From: DASQHW01 sp038209365
GTDB lineage: Bacteria; Actinomycetota; Acidimicrobiia; IMCC26256; PALSA-610
Direction: 5' to 3'
Length of the DNA: 50,112 nt
NCBI GenBank assembly: GCA_038209365.1
Contig: JBBQXS010000035.1
Coordinates: 1-50,112, forward strand
Shown here: positions 31,039 through 38,424 of the stretch, one piece after another
Layout of the letters: each line of letters opens with the position of its first letter
How positions within the stretch are numbered: position 1 is the stretch's first letter
Program-made: the position numbers and the translations under genes
Notes under the pieces: generated by a model
Seen by the model: the letters and a program-made list of their open reading frames with translations, nothing else
What the model was told of the DNA's origin: nothing
Database searches by the model: none

Positions 31039-31992
31039 CTACTCCGAGGGGCGCGACCGCTGCGCCCTCCACTCCGCCGGGGGCGGATCCGGTCGTCGGG
31101 CGCCCGCACCGAAGAGCCGAGGCACCTCCTGCGCATAGTCGGGGGCGGTGAAGCCGGCATCGTGGCGTCGCAACGACTGTGCGACCTCCCACGACGAGAC
31201 GCGTTCGAGGATCCCGCCCCTCACCTGAAACGTCTGGCCCGAGATCCACGCCGCATCGGGTGACGCGAGGTACGCGCCAAATTCGGCGACGTGCACGGGA
31301 TCGCGTGGATCGAACGCGACGCCCTCGGCACGGGCGTCGTCTTCCTGGCGCGCCATTCGCCACCCGATCTGCGCGAGCCGCGTGTTCGCGCCCGGCATGA
31401 TCGTGTTCGCCGTGACGCCATACGGCGCCATCTCGGTCGCGACCGCTTCGGTGAACGCTTGCACTCCCGCTTTCGCGGCAACGTAGTTCGACTGACCGGC
31501 GCCGCCGTAGATCAAGAGGCCGGTCGCGGTGTTGATCAGCCGTCCGTATGTCGACCCGTGCTGCTTGGCCTGCGCGCGCCAGTAGCGGCACGCCGGCCGC
31601 GAGATCACGAACGTCCCGCGCAGGTGGACGCGTATCACGTCGTCCCACTCGTCGTCGCCGAGGTTGAACGCCATGCGCGGACGACCGAACCCGGCGTTGT
31701 TGACGACGATGTCGAGCCGGCCCCATGTATCGAGCGCGCGTTGTACGACCGCGTCGCCGACCGCCGCGTCGCCGACATCGCCCCGGTGCGCGAGTGCCTC
31801 GCCGCCGGTTCTGGTGATCTCGTGCACGACATCGCGCGCCGGGTCTTCGTCGGTCACGCCGCCCTCGGTCGTCACGCCGGCGTCGTTCACCACGACGCGC
31901 GCGCCGTACGCCGCGAACCGCAACGCGTACGCCCGCCCGATACCGCGGCCGGCTCCAGTGACGATCGCGACGCGTTCGCGGAGATCGATCAC
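31039..31992 (-). CDS. Short-chain dehydrogenase/reductase (SDR)
   Basis: This 317-residue oxidoreductase has TGAGRGIG, NNAGFG and SNYVAAKAG with the catalytic Tyr and Lys. At the Ser position, 13 residues before the Tyr, there is Thr (INTATG), a substitution to note. The VVNDAG and ITRTGGEALAHRGD blocks match large SDRs of fatty acid/steroid hydration pathways. GTG 31992 overlaps the VOC stop by four bases (GTGA), so the two share an mRNA. Length beyond 300 comes from a C-terminal tail (to PPPAEW). Confidence 0.88.
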   Translation of the reverse strand: MIDLRERVAIVTGAGRGIGRAYALRFAAYGARVVVNDAGVTTEGGVTDEDPARDVVHEITRTGGEALAHRGDVGDAAVGDAVVQRALDTWGRLDIVVNNAGFGRPRMAFNLGDDEWDDVIRVHLRGTFVISRPACRYWRAQAKQHGSTYGRLINTATGLLIYGGAGQSNYVAAKAGVQAFTEAVATEMAPYGVTANTIMPGANTRLAQIGWRMARQEDDARAEGVAFDPRDPVHVAEFGAYLASPDAAWISGQTFQVRGGILERVSSWEVAQSLRRHDAGFTAPDYAQEVPRLFGAGARRPDPPPAEWRAQRSRPSE

Positions 31993-32411
31993 CGCGCCTG
32001 CTCCACCGTCAGTCCGACCTCCTGGCCGAAGGAGAGCTCGAGGTTGTGCCCGTCGGGATCGACGATGTAGCCCCAGTAGCCGACGGGCGGGCCCGAGTCG
32101 ATCGGACCGAACACGGCGTAGCCCGCGGCCTTGGCATCGGCGCAGCGCCGGTCGACCTCCGCCCGGGCGTCGACGCCGAGGCCGAGATGGCCGTACACGC
32201 CACCGAGTCGTTGGTCGACGGTGTCCACCTCGATCAGGACGACCACGAACGGCCTGGTGAGGTCGCTGATCCAGGCGACCGAGTTGCCGCCACCTGGATC
32301 GGTACGGCGGTGGACGACCTTCATCGACGCGTAGCGCTCGTAGAACGCGACGCTCGCGCCGAGATCCGTGACGGCCAGCGCCACGTGCGTGAGCCCGTGA
32401 TCGGTGGTCAC
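31989..32411 (-). CDS. VOC-family protein
   Basis: This protein is about 140 residues (148 if started at ATG 32435). It has GLTHVALAVTDLGASVAFYERY, YGHLGLGVDARAEVDRRCADAK and YWGYIVDPDGHNLELSFG, giving the VOC metal positions His, His and Glu. It may be a glyoxalase or an isomerase. The ATG at 32435 lies inside dispersed repeat B and would prefix MAQRGSHV; GTG 32411 (VTTDHGLTHVAL) is a start free of the repeat. It is cotranscribed with the SDR. Confidence 0.85.
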   Translation of the reverse strand: MTTDHGLTHVALAVTDLGASVAFYERYASMKVVHRRTDPGGGNSVAWISDLTRPFVVVLIEVDTVDQRLGGVYGHLGLGVDARAEVDRRCADAKAAGYAVFGPIDSGPPVGYWGYIVDPDGHNLELSFGQEVGLTVEQAR

Positions 32412-32414
32412 AAC

Positions 32415-32446
32415 ATGGCTCCCTCGCTGCGCCATCCTGGCTCCGC
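32415..32446. repeat. Dispersed repeat B, copy 1
   Basis: ATGGCTCCCTCGCTGCGCCA and the following bases to 32446 match 36824-36856 except for one missing C. On the minus strand the element contains GGAG, five bases, ATG, and so supplies a start with a ribosome-site-like sequence to the VOC gene. Confidence 0.85.
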
Positions 32447-32540
32447 CATCTCTGGCTGGTCGCGCTGATGGTACGCGCCGCCGCCGCGCCGGGTCTGCGG
32501 CCTGCGCCCTCCGCTCTCGGGCCCGTCGCCCACTGCGTTC

Positions 32541-32558
32541 GCGATCGCGAGCGATCGC
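32541..32558. promoter_or_regulatory. Two GCGATCGC palindromes upstream of tig
   Basis: GCGATCGC occurs at 32541-32548 and again at 32551-32558, about 30 bp upstream of the candidate tig -10. The paired palindromes could be a protein-binding site or a common genomic octamer. Confidence 0.3.
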
Positions 32559-32586
32559 AAGAACCGGTCGTCGGTCGCTCCTCCCC

Positions 32587-32592
32587 TACACT
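32587..32592 (+). promoter_or_regulatory. Candidate -10 box (TACACT) of tig
   Basis: TACACT lies 12 bases before ATG 32605, giving a very short leader of about five bases. The same hexamer serves tatA. A clear -35 is not visible. Confidence 0.4.
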
Positions 32593-32604
32593 CATCTCTC
32601 CCTT

Positions 32605-34038
32605 ATGCAGAGCACGGTCGAGCCCGTCCAGGGCGAAGAAGACCCCGAGGACGCGAGCACCAGCACGCCGAGCCTGGTGAGCAAGGTCAAGCTGCACGTC
32701 TCGGTGCCCGCGGACGAGTTCGACAAAGCGGTCGACGCCGCGTTCCGCAAGCTCGCGGGCCAGGTTCGCATCCCCGGCTTCCGGCCGGGGAAGGCGCCCC
32801 GCAAGCTGTTGGAGGCGCGACTCGGCAGCGACATCGCGCGCGGGCAGGCGCTCGAGGACGCGTTGCCGCAGTACTACGTCGACGCGGTTGCCGAGCACGA
32901 CGTCGACGTGATCGCGCCCCCCGAGATCAAGCTCACCGCCGGCCAGGAGGACGGTGACGTCGAGTTCGACGCGGTCGTCGAGGTCCGTCCGCAGGTTCGC
33001 CTGTTGGGCTACGACGAATTGCGCGTCGAGCTGCCGAACACGGCCATCGGCGACGAAGACGTCGACAAGCAGATCGACACGTTGCGCGAACGGTTCGCGG
33101 ATCTCGCCGACTCCGACTATCCCTTGATCGACGACTCGTACGCGACGATCGACATCACCGGTGAGTCCGACGGCGAGCCGGTTGAGGGGCTCACCGCGAA
33201 CGACTTCTTGTACCGCGTCGGTTCGGGAATGGTGGTTCCCGAGCTCGACGAGCAGTTGCGCGGGACCAAGCCCGGGGCGATCCTCGAGTTCACGGCCAAG
33301 TTGCCGGAGCGGTTCGGCGACGAGGCCGGCAAGGAGGTCACGTTCCGCGTGGTCGTCAAGGAAGCGAAGCGGAAGGTGCTGCCGGAGCTGACCGACGAGT
33401 GGGCGCAGGAAGCGAGCGAGTTCACCACCGTCGACGAGCTACGCGCGGACATTCGCAAGCGCCTCGAACTGGTACAGAAGATGCAGGTGCAGATGGCTGC
33501 GCGCGACAGAGTGCTCGAGGCCGCTGCCGATCTCGTGCCCGTCGAACCGCCGTCCACGCTGGTGGACAGCGAGACCCGCAGGCGGGTCGAGGACCTCGCA
33601 CATCGCCTCTCGCATCAGGGCGCGACCCTGGAGCAGTACCTTGAGGCGACCGGCCACGAGCCGCAGGCGTTCGTCGACGAGATCCGTGTGGGCGCCGCTC
33701 GCGCGGTGCTCGCCGACCTGGCGCTACGAGCCGTCGTCGCGCAGGAACAGATCACCGCGACCGAGGACGAGGTCGACGAGGAGATCGCGCGCCTTGCCGA
33801 GCGCACGAAAGAAAAGCCCGAACGGATCCGGCGCGAGCTTGAACGGGGTCACGCGCTGGACACGGTACGCTCGGATGTGGCGCGGGGGAAAGCGCTCGAG
33901 TTCCTCGTCGATCACGCGACACTGGTCGACCAGGACGGAAATGCAATCGACATGACCGTTGACACGAGTGTGCAAGAGGACACGAGTGCCGACGGAAGTA
34001 CTCCCGCAGAACACGAGCAACAGGAATCCGAGGACTGA
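32605..34038 (+). CDS. tig: Trigger factor
   Basis: This 477-residue ribosome-associated chaperone folds new proteins. The ribosome-binding domain has GFRPGKAPRKLLEARLG (residues about 53-69, the GFRxGKxP signature). The PPIase domain includes DSYATIDITGESDGEPVEG and GSGMVVPELDEQLRGTKPGA, and the C-terminal helical arms run from about 250 to 440. It ends with an acidic, low-complexity tail (EDTSADGSTPAEHEQQESED), an extra of about 30 residues. ATG 32605 was chosen. The gene starts a tig-clpP-clpX block; clpP begins two bases after its stop. Confidence 0.95.
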   Translation: MQSTVEPVQGEEDPEDASTSTPSLVSKVKLHVSVPADEFDKAVDAAFRKLAGQVRIPGFRPGKAPRKLLEARLGSDIARGQALEDALPQYYVDAVAEHDVDVIAPPEIKLTAGQEDGDVEFDAVVEVRPQVRLLGYDELRVELPNTAIGDEDVDKQIDTLRERFADLADSDYPLIDDSYATIDITGESDGEPVEGLTANDFLYRVGSGMVVPELDEQLRGTKPGAILEFTAKLPERFGDEAGKEVTFRVVVKEAKRKVLPELTDEWAQEASEFTTVDELRADIRKRLELVQKMQVQMAARDRVLEAAADLVPVEPPSTLVDSETRRRVEDLAHRLSHQGATLEQYLEATGHEPQAFVDEIRVGAARAVLADLALRAVVAQEQITATEDEVDEEIARLAERTKEKPERIRRELERGHALDTVRSDVARGKALEFLVDHATLVDQDGNAIDMTVDTSVQEDTSADGSTPAEHEQQESED

Positions 34039-34040
34039 AC

Positions 34041-34682
34041 ATGCGCTCGAACATTCGTGGTGAATACGTCCCCATGCCGCGGTTCATCCAGGACACGCCG
34101 CGCGGCCGTATGGAGTGGGATCCCTATTCGCGCCTGGCGAACGACCGCATCATCTTTCTGGGAACGCCCGTCGACGACACCGTCGCCAACTTGTTGATCG
34201 CGCAGCTGTTGATCCTCGAGTCGGAAGATCCCGACAAGGACATCATCATGTACGTCAACTCTCCGGGTGGCGAGATCACCGGCCTCTTTGCGATCTACGA
34301 CACGATGCAGTACATCAAGCCCGACGTGCAGACGTGCTGTATCGGTCAGGCCGCATCGGCGGCAGCAGTGCTCCTCGCGTCCGGTGCGCCGGGCAAGCGG
34401 TTCATCCTTCCGCATGCCCGGGTGCTCATCCACCAGCCCCACGGCGGCGCGTCCGGGCAGGCCGTCGACATCGAGATCCAGGCCAAGGAGATCGTGCGGA
34501 TGCGCGAGCTGCTGGACGAGATCCTGGCATTCCACACCGGGCAGGCCCTGGACCGTGTCCGCAAGGACACTGACCGAGACTTCATCATGAGCGGGAACGA
34601 GGCCAAGGAATACGGCATCGTCGACGAGATCCTCACCAATCGAGAGCTCGCCGCGGTACCGTCGGCCGAAGGCACGAGTTAA
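34041..34682 (+). CDS. clpP: ATP-dependent Clp protease proteolytic subunit
   Basis: This 213-residue serine protease forms the barrel used by ClpX/ClpC. The catalytic triad is S106 (GQAASAAA), H131 (RVLIHQPHGG) and D180 (KDTDRD). NSPGGEITGLFAIYDTMQ is also conserved. A short N-terminal extension (residues 1-12) may be removed. It lies between tig and clpX. Many actinobacteria have two clpP genes at this place; only one is here. Confidence 0.96.
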   Translation: MRSNIRGEYVPMPRFIQDTPRGRMEWDPYSRLANDRIIFLGTPVDDTVANLLIAQLLILESEDPDKDIIMYVNSPGGEITGLFAIYDTMQYIKPDVQTCCIGQAASAAAVLLASGAPGKRFILPHARVLIHQPHGGASGQAVDIEIQAKEIVRMRELLDEILAFHTGQALDRVRKDTDRDFIMSGNEAKEYGIVDEILTNRELAAVPSAEGTS

Positions 34683-34721
34683 CTCGACCCAGTTCAACCC
34701 AGGGGAGAAGGGGGCCTTCCG

Positions 34722-35978
34722 GTGGCGAAGTTCGGTGACGGCGGAGACCTGCTCAAGTGCTCTTTTTGTGGGAAGAGTCAGAAGCAGGTCAAGAAGCTCA
34801 TCGCCGGTCCCGGCGTGTACATCTGCGACGAGTGCATCGATCTCTGCAACGAGATCATCGAGGAGGAGCTCTCGCAGAGCACCGAGGTCCGTTTCGACGA
34901 CCTGCCCAAGCCCCGCGAGATCTACGAATACCTGAACGACTACATCATCGGGCAGGAGCAGGCCAAGAAGATCCTGTCGGTGGCGGTCTACAACCACTAC
35001 AAGCGCGTGCAGGTCGGCGCGTACGGCGACCCCGACGTCGAGCTCCAGAAGTCCAACATCATGCTGGTCGGCCCGACCGGCTGCGGCAAGACGCTGCTCG
35101 CGCAAACGCTCGCACGCATGTTGAAAGTGCCGTTCGCGATCGCTGACGCCACCGCGCTGACCGAGGCGGGATACGTCGGCGAGGACGTCGAGAACATCCT
35201 GTTGAAGCTGATCCAGGCGGCCGACTACGACGTCAAGAAAGCCGAGACGGGCATCATCTACATCGATGAGATCGACAAGATCGCCCGCAAGGCCGAGAAC
35301 CCGTCGATCACCCGTGACGTGTCGGGCGAGGGCGTGCAGCAGGCGCTGTTGAAGATCCTCGAAGGAACCACCGCGTCGGTGCCGCCGCAGGGCGGACGCA
35401 AGCACCCGCACCAAGAGTTCATCCAGATCGACACCACGAACATCTTGTTCATCTGTGGTGGCGCATTCGCCGGCCTCGACAAGATCATCGAGGCGCGCGT
35501 CGGCAACCGTGGGATCGGTTTCGGTGCCGACATCCGGCGGGCCAACGACCAGGTCGAGACCGGACGCTTCCTCGCGGACGTGCTGCCCGAAGACCTGCTG
35601 AAGTTCGGGTTGATCCCGGAGTTCGTCGGCCGGCTTCCTGTCGTCGGTGTGGTGCACCACCTCGACAAGGACGCGCTCATGCGCATCCTCGTGGAGCCGA
35701 AGAACGCGCTGGTCAAGCAGTACCAGAAGTTCTTCCACTTCGACGACGTCGACTTGGTGTTCAGCGACGAGGCCCTGGTCTCGATCGCGGACGAGGCGCT
35801 GAAGCGGGCGACGGGTGCCCGCGGGCTCCGCGCGATCCTCGAAGAGGTGCTGCTCGAGGTGATGTACGACCTGCCGAGCCGCACCGACGTCGTGAAGTGC
35901 ATCGTCGACCAGGACGTCGTGCTCCGGAACGTCACGCCGACGCTGATCACCGAAGACGAGTCGAGGCGTTCTGCCTGA
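34722..35978 (+). CDS. clpX: ATP-dependent Clp protease ATP-binding subunit ClpX
   Basis: This 418-residue AAA+ unfoldase recognises and feeds substrates to ClpP. The N-terminal zinc finger has C13, C16, C35 and C38 (CSFCGKSQ, CDECID). Walker A is GPTGCGKT (117-124), pore loop GYVG (150-153), Walker B IIYIDEID (178-185), and RGLRAILEEVLLEVMYD is in the sensor-2/small domain. GTG 34722 follows AGGGGAGAAGGGG. The last codons and stop lie in the first unit of a 14-bp tandem repeat. Confidence 0.97.
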   Translation: MAKFGDGGDLLKCSFCGKSQKQVKKLIAGPGVYICDECIDLCNEIIEEELSQSTEVRFDDLPKPREIYEYLNDYIIGQEQAKKILSVAVYNHYKRVQVGAYGDPDVELQKSNIMLVGPTGCGKTLLAQTLARMLKVPFAIADATALTEAGYVGEDVENILLKLIQAADYDVKKAETGIIYIDEIDKIARKAENPSITRDVSGEGVQQALLKILEGTTASVPPQGGRKHPHQEFIQIDTTNILFICGGAFAGLDKIIEARVGNRGIGFGADIRRANDQVETGRFLADVLPEDLLKFGLIPEFVGRLPVVGVVHHLDKDALMRILVEPKNALVKQYQKFFHFDDVDLVFSDEALVSIADEALKRATGARGLRAILEEVLLEVMYDLPSRTDVVKCIVDQDVVLRNVTPTLITEDESRRSA

Positions 35979-36019
35979 ACGAGGCTGCCTGAGCGAGGCC
36001 GCCTGAACGAGGCCGCTCA
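35973..36019. repeat. 14-bp tandem repeat across the clpX stop
   Basis: Units GCCTGAACGAGGCT (35973), GCCTGAGCGAGGCC (35987), GCCTGAACGAGGCC (36001) and a degraded fourth (GCTCAGACGAGGC, 36015). The first unit holds the clpX stop and the fourth holds the stop of the convergent ABC gene. Confidence 0.8.
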
Positions 36020-36871
36020 GACGAGGCGGGCTGCGTAGCGTCCGTCCTCTTCGCGGACGTCGAGCGGCAGCCCGAAGGCGTCGGTCAGCACGTCGCTCGT
36101 CACCGTCTCCCGGATCGGGCCGGAGGCGAGCACGCGCCCGTCCTTCAACACCAAGGCATGCGTGAAGCCGGGTGGCACCTCTTCGAGATGGTGCGTGACG
36201 AGCACCAGCGGCGGACGGCCCAGGTCGCGCGCCCAAGACGCGAGGTCCTCGACGAGCTCTTCGCGACCGCCGACATCGAGTCCCGCAGTCGGCTCGTCGA
36301 GCAACACGATGCCAGGCTCGTTCATCAGCGTGCGCGCGAGCAGGACGCGTTGGCGCTCACCTGCGGACAGCGTCGGGAACGCATGCATCGCGAGCTCGTC
36401 ACAACGCCAGTCGCGGAGGAGCGCGTGCGCGCGGTCGTGGTCGTCTTCGCCGTAGCGGTGCCACCAGGGCGCGAGCGCGGCGTACCGGGCGGTCATGACG
36501 ACTTCCAGCGCGGTCATCGACGGTTCGAGCCGGGCCGCCAGCGCCGGTGACGAGAACGCGATGCGCTCGCGGAGGGTGCGCACGTCCGTACGACCGAGTC
36601 GCCGGCCGAGCACGTCGACGGTCCCCGACGAGGGATGCTGGTACAGCGCCGCGACCCGCAGCAGTGATGTCTTGCCGGCGCCGTTCGCGCCCAACACGAC
36701 CCAGCGTTCGGCACCACGCACGTTCCAGTTGACGGCGTCGAGGATGCGTGTACCGTCGATCACGAGCGTGACGTCGGTGCACCGCAACGCTTCGCTCGCG
36801 CCCGCTGCCTCCGCACGGTGAGGATGGCTCCCTCGCTGCGCCATCCCTGGCTCCGCTGCGTCCGCACTCAT
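36017..36871 (-). CDS. ABC transporter ATP-binding protein
   Basis: This 284-residue ATPase has Walker A GANGAGKT, signature motif LSAGERQRVLLARTL, Walker B GIVLLDEPTAGLD and the H-loop VLVTHHLEEVP. It resembles stand-alone YlmA/ModF-like ATPases. No permease gene is adjacent; the orphan permease at 9264-11612 is unlikely to be linked given distance. The first 23 residues (MSADAAEPGMAQRGSHP ...) come partly from dispersed repeat B; the domain proper starts at ALRCTDVTLVIDGTRILDAV. An internal ATG at 36844 gives MAQRGSHP, the same as in the VOC gene. Confidence 0.9.
   Translation of the reverse strand: MSADAAEPGMAQRGSHPHRAEAAGASEALRCTDVTLVIDGTRILDAVNWNVRGAERWVVLGANGAGKTSLLRVAALYQHPSSGTVDVLGRRLGRTDVRTLRERIAFSSPALAARLEPSMTALEVVMTARYAALAPWWHRYGEDDHDRAHALLRDWRCDELAMHAFPTLSAGERQRVLLARTLMNEPGIVLLDEPTAGLDVGGREELVEDLASWARDLGRPPLVLVTHHLEEVPPGFTHALVLKDGRVLASGPIRETVTSDVLTDAFGLPLDVREEDGRYAARLV
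36824..36856. repeat. Dispersed repeat B, copy 2
   Basis: This 33-bp copy matches 32415-32446 with one extra C. It covers codons 6-16 of the ABC ATPase on the minus strand and contains the internal ATG (36842-36844) behind GGAG. Confidence 0.85.
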
Positions 36872-36894
36872 GACGGGCGCAGGCTACGCGCTCG

Positions 36895-38286
36895 TCAGCA
36901 ACTTGCGCCGCCGTCATTGGCGGCCGCAATCGGGTTGAGGGACGGCACGGGATGTGCATTAAGCGGGATGCCGAACGGTGTCGCGAACTCCTCCACCACG
37001 ACGAGGATGCCGTTGATGCACGCGGCGCCGACGCCGACCATGCGTGCTTCGGGCAGCAGGATGTTCGAGCGGTGCTCGTCGGAGCGCATCAGTGTGTTGT
37101 GCGCGGTTCCGGCATCCATCGCGCCGCTGCCGCCGCCTCCGAACAGATTCTCACCCACCTCGGCAAAGCGGCCTGCCGACAACTGGAGCAGCTTCGAGAG
37201 ATCCTGGTGCATGAACTGACGCGTCAACGCCAGGTAGCTCGCCCACGCGCTTGCGGCCGACTGCAGGACGGGGTCGGACGACACCGTGGGGAGGCCGCGC
37301 GCCGCGCGTTCGATGTTGATGCGCTTGACGAGCTCGGCGGAGATCGCGCTCGCGCCTGCCCGCGGCATCAGGTTCGGATCCATGCGCATGCCGGTCGGCG
37401 ACGCCGCGCTCACGCCACCCCATTGCGACGCAATCCAATAGCCGTCGTTCTGCGGCGACGCGACCATGGTCACCGCGGCCTGACCCGCCATCGCTCGGGC
37501 CGCGGAGCCGTAGAAGCGCGCGCTGCCGTACGTGAAGATGCCGCCGTCCCTGGCAACGAGCCAGTATCCGCTTCTGGAAGCGGTGGCGGCCATGCCGACG
37601 ATCGGCTGCACGAGGCGGCGATTGCCCGCGGAGCCGTAGAAGTGCGCATTGCCGAATGCGAAGATCCCGCCGTCGGACGCGACCATCCAGTATCCGCTCC
37701 GGGAAGCTGCCATGGCGACGATCGGCCGGTGGAGATGCATGCCGCCGGTGGAGCCGTGGAAGCGCGCGTCGCCGAACGCGAAGATCCCGCCGTCGGACGC
37801 CACGAGCCAATACCCGTGTCCCGTTGGTGTCGCGGCCATGCCCACGATCGGCTGGTTGAGTCGCATGCCGCCGGTGGAGCCGTGGAAGCGCGCGTCGCCG
37901 AACGCGAAGATCCCGCCGTCCGATGCGACCAACCAATATCCGCGGCCAGTCCGCGTCGGCGTCATCGCGACGATCGGCTGGTTGAGTCGCATGCCGCCGG
38001 TGGAGCCGTGGAAGCGCGCGTCGCCGAACGCGAAGATCCCGCCGTCCGACGCGACGAGCCAGTAACCCTTCGCGGTCGGCGTGGCAGCCATGCCCACGAT
38101 CGGACGGTGGAGGGACAAGCGAGCCGCCGACCCGAGGTACCCCGCCGCGGCCGCCGGCTGCGCCACGACGGCTTCCTGCGCGACCGCGACGACGCTCGCG
38201 AGGCCGGTCGCGGCCAAGGCGACCGCGACGAGTGAAGCGATCCCGCGTCCCAGCGAACGTGCGGCATCCCTGCCTCGCGCGAGCAT
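36895..38286 (-). CDS. Secreted CAP/SCP-domain protein with 42-residue repeats
   Basis: This 463-residue exported protein has a signal peptide (residues about 8-47, ending AAA). Next come about five repeats of 42 residues built on GYWLVASDGGIFAFGDARFHG, a beta-strand rich unit common in Acidimicrobiia-like extracellular proteins. The C-terminal half is a CAP (SCP/PR-1) domain: LVKRINIERAARGLPTV, SAASAWASYLA, FAEVGENLF, HNTLMRSDEHRSNILLPEA and VGVGAACINGILVVVEEF. ATG 38286 has GGAGG seven bases upstream; TTG 38316 is unlikely. Role may be cell-wall or surface binding; no enzyme activity can be read. It is divergent from valS. Confidence 0.9.
   Translation of the reverse strand: MLARGRDAARSLGRGIASLVAVALAATGLASVVAVAQEAVVAQPAAAAGYLGSAARLSLHRPIVGMAATPTAKGYWLVASDGGIFAFGDARFHGSTGGMRLNQPIVAMTPTRTGRGYWLVASDGGIFAFGDARFHGSTGGMRLNQPIVGMAATPTGHGYWLVASDGGIFAFGDARFHGSTGGMHLHRPIVAMAASRSGYWMVASDGGIFAFGNAHFYGSAGNRRLVQPIVGMAATASRSGYWLVARDGGIFTYGSARFYGSAARAMAGQAAVTMVASPQNDGYWIASQWGGVSAASPTGMRMDPNLMPRAGASAISAELVKRINIERAARGLPTVSSDPVLQSAASAWASYLALTRQFMHQDLSKLLQLSAGRFAEVGENLFGGGGSGAMDAGTAHNTLMRSDEHRSNILLPEARMVGVGAACINGILVVVEEFATPFGIPLNAHPVPSLNPIAAANDGGASC
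37430..38115. repeat. 126-bp tandem repeats coding the GYWLVASDGG units
   Basis: The period is 126 bp. Segments 37844-37923 and 37970-38049 appear identical over 80 bp, showing a recent duplication or gene conversion. Outer units are more diverged. Confidence 0.85.
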
Positions 38287-38412
38287 TCCGTTGCCTCCGG
38301 CCCCATCGGGTCGCAATTCCCAGTGCTACCCAGTTGGGGCAGTATGAGGGAAAAGACCGATCTGCGCAATCCGCCGGGGGCGGATCCCCGGAGTGGCGGG
38401 AATTGGCGCTTC

Positions 38413-38418
38413 TACAAT
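38413..38418 (+). promoter_or_regulatory. Candidate -10 box (TACAAT), leaderless valS
   Basis: TACAAT ends six bases before ATG 38425, with no ribosome site between them. This is the best -10 match of the leaderless set in the window. Confidence 0.55.
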
Positions 38419-38424
38419 GCCCGG

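Noticed and set aside
33912..36236. Long minus-strand open frame opposite clpP and clpX
   Set aside because: It runs antisense to two strongly identified genes and has no domain.
9264..36871. Pairing of the orphan permease with the ABC ATPase at 36017-36871
   Set aside because: They are 24 kb apart on opposite strands, with no shared context.
37430..38115. Regularly spaced repeats as a CRISPR array
   Set aside because: The period is 126 bp in one frame, the units are near-identical throughout, and they code for a repeated protein domain. There are no unique spacers and no cas genes.
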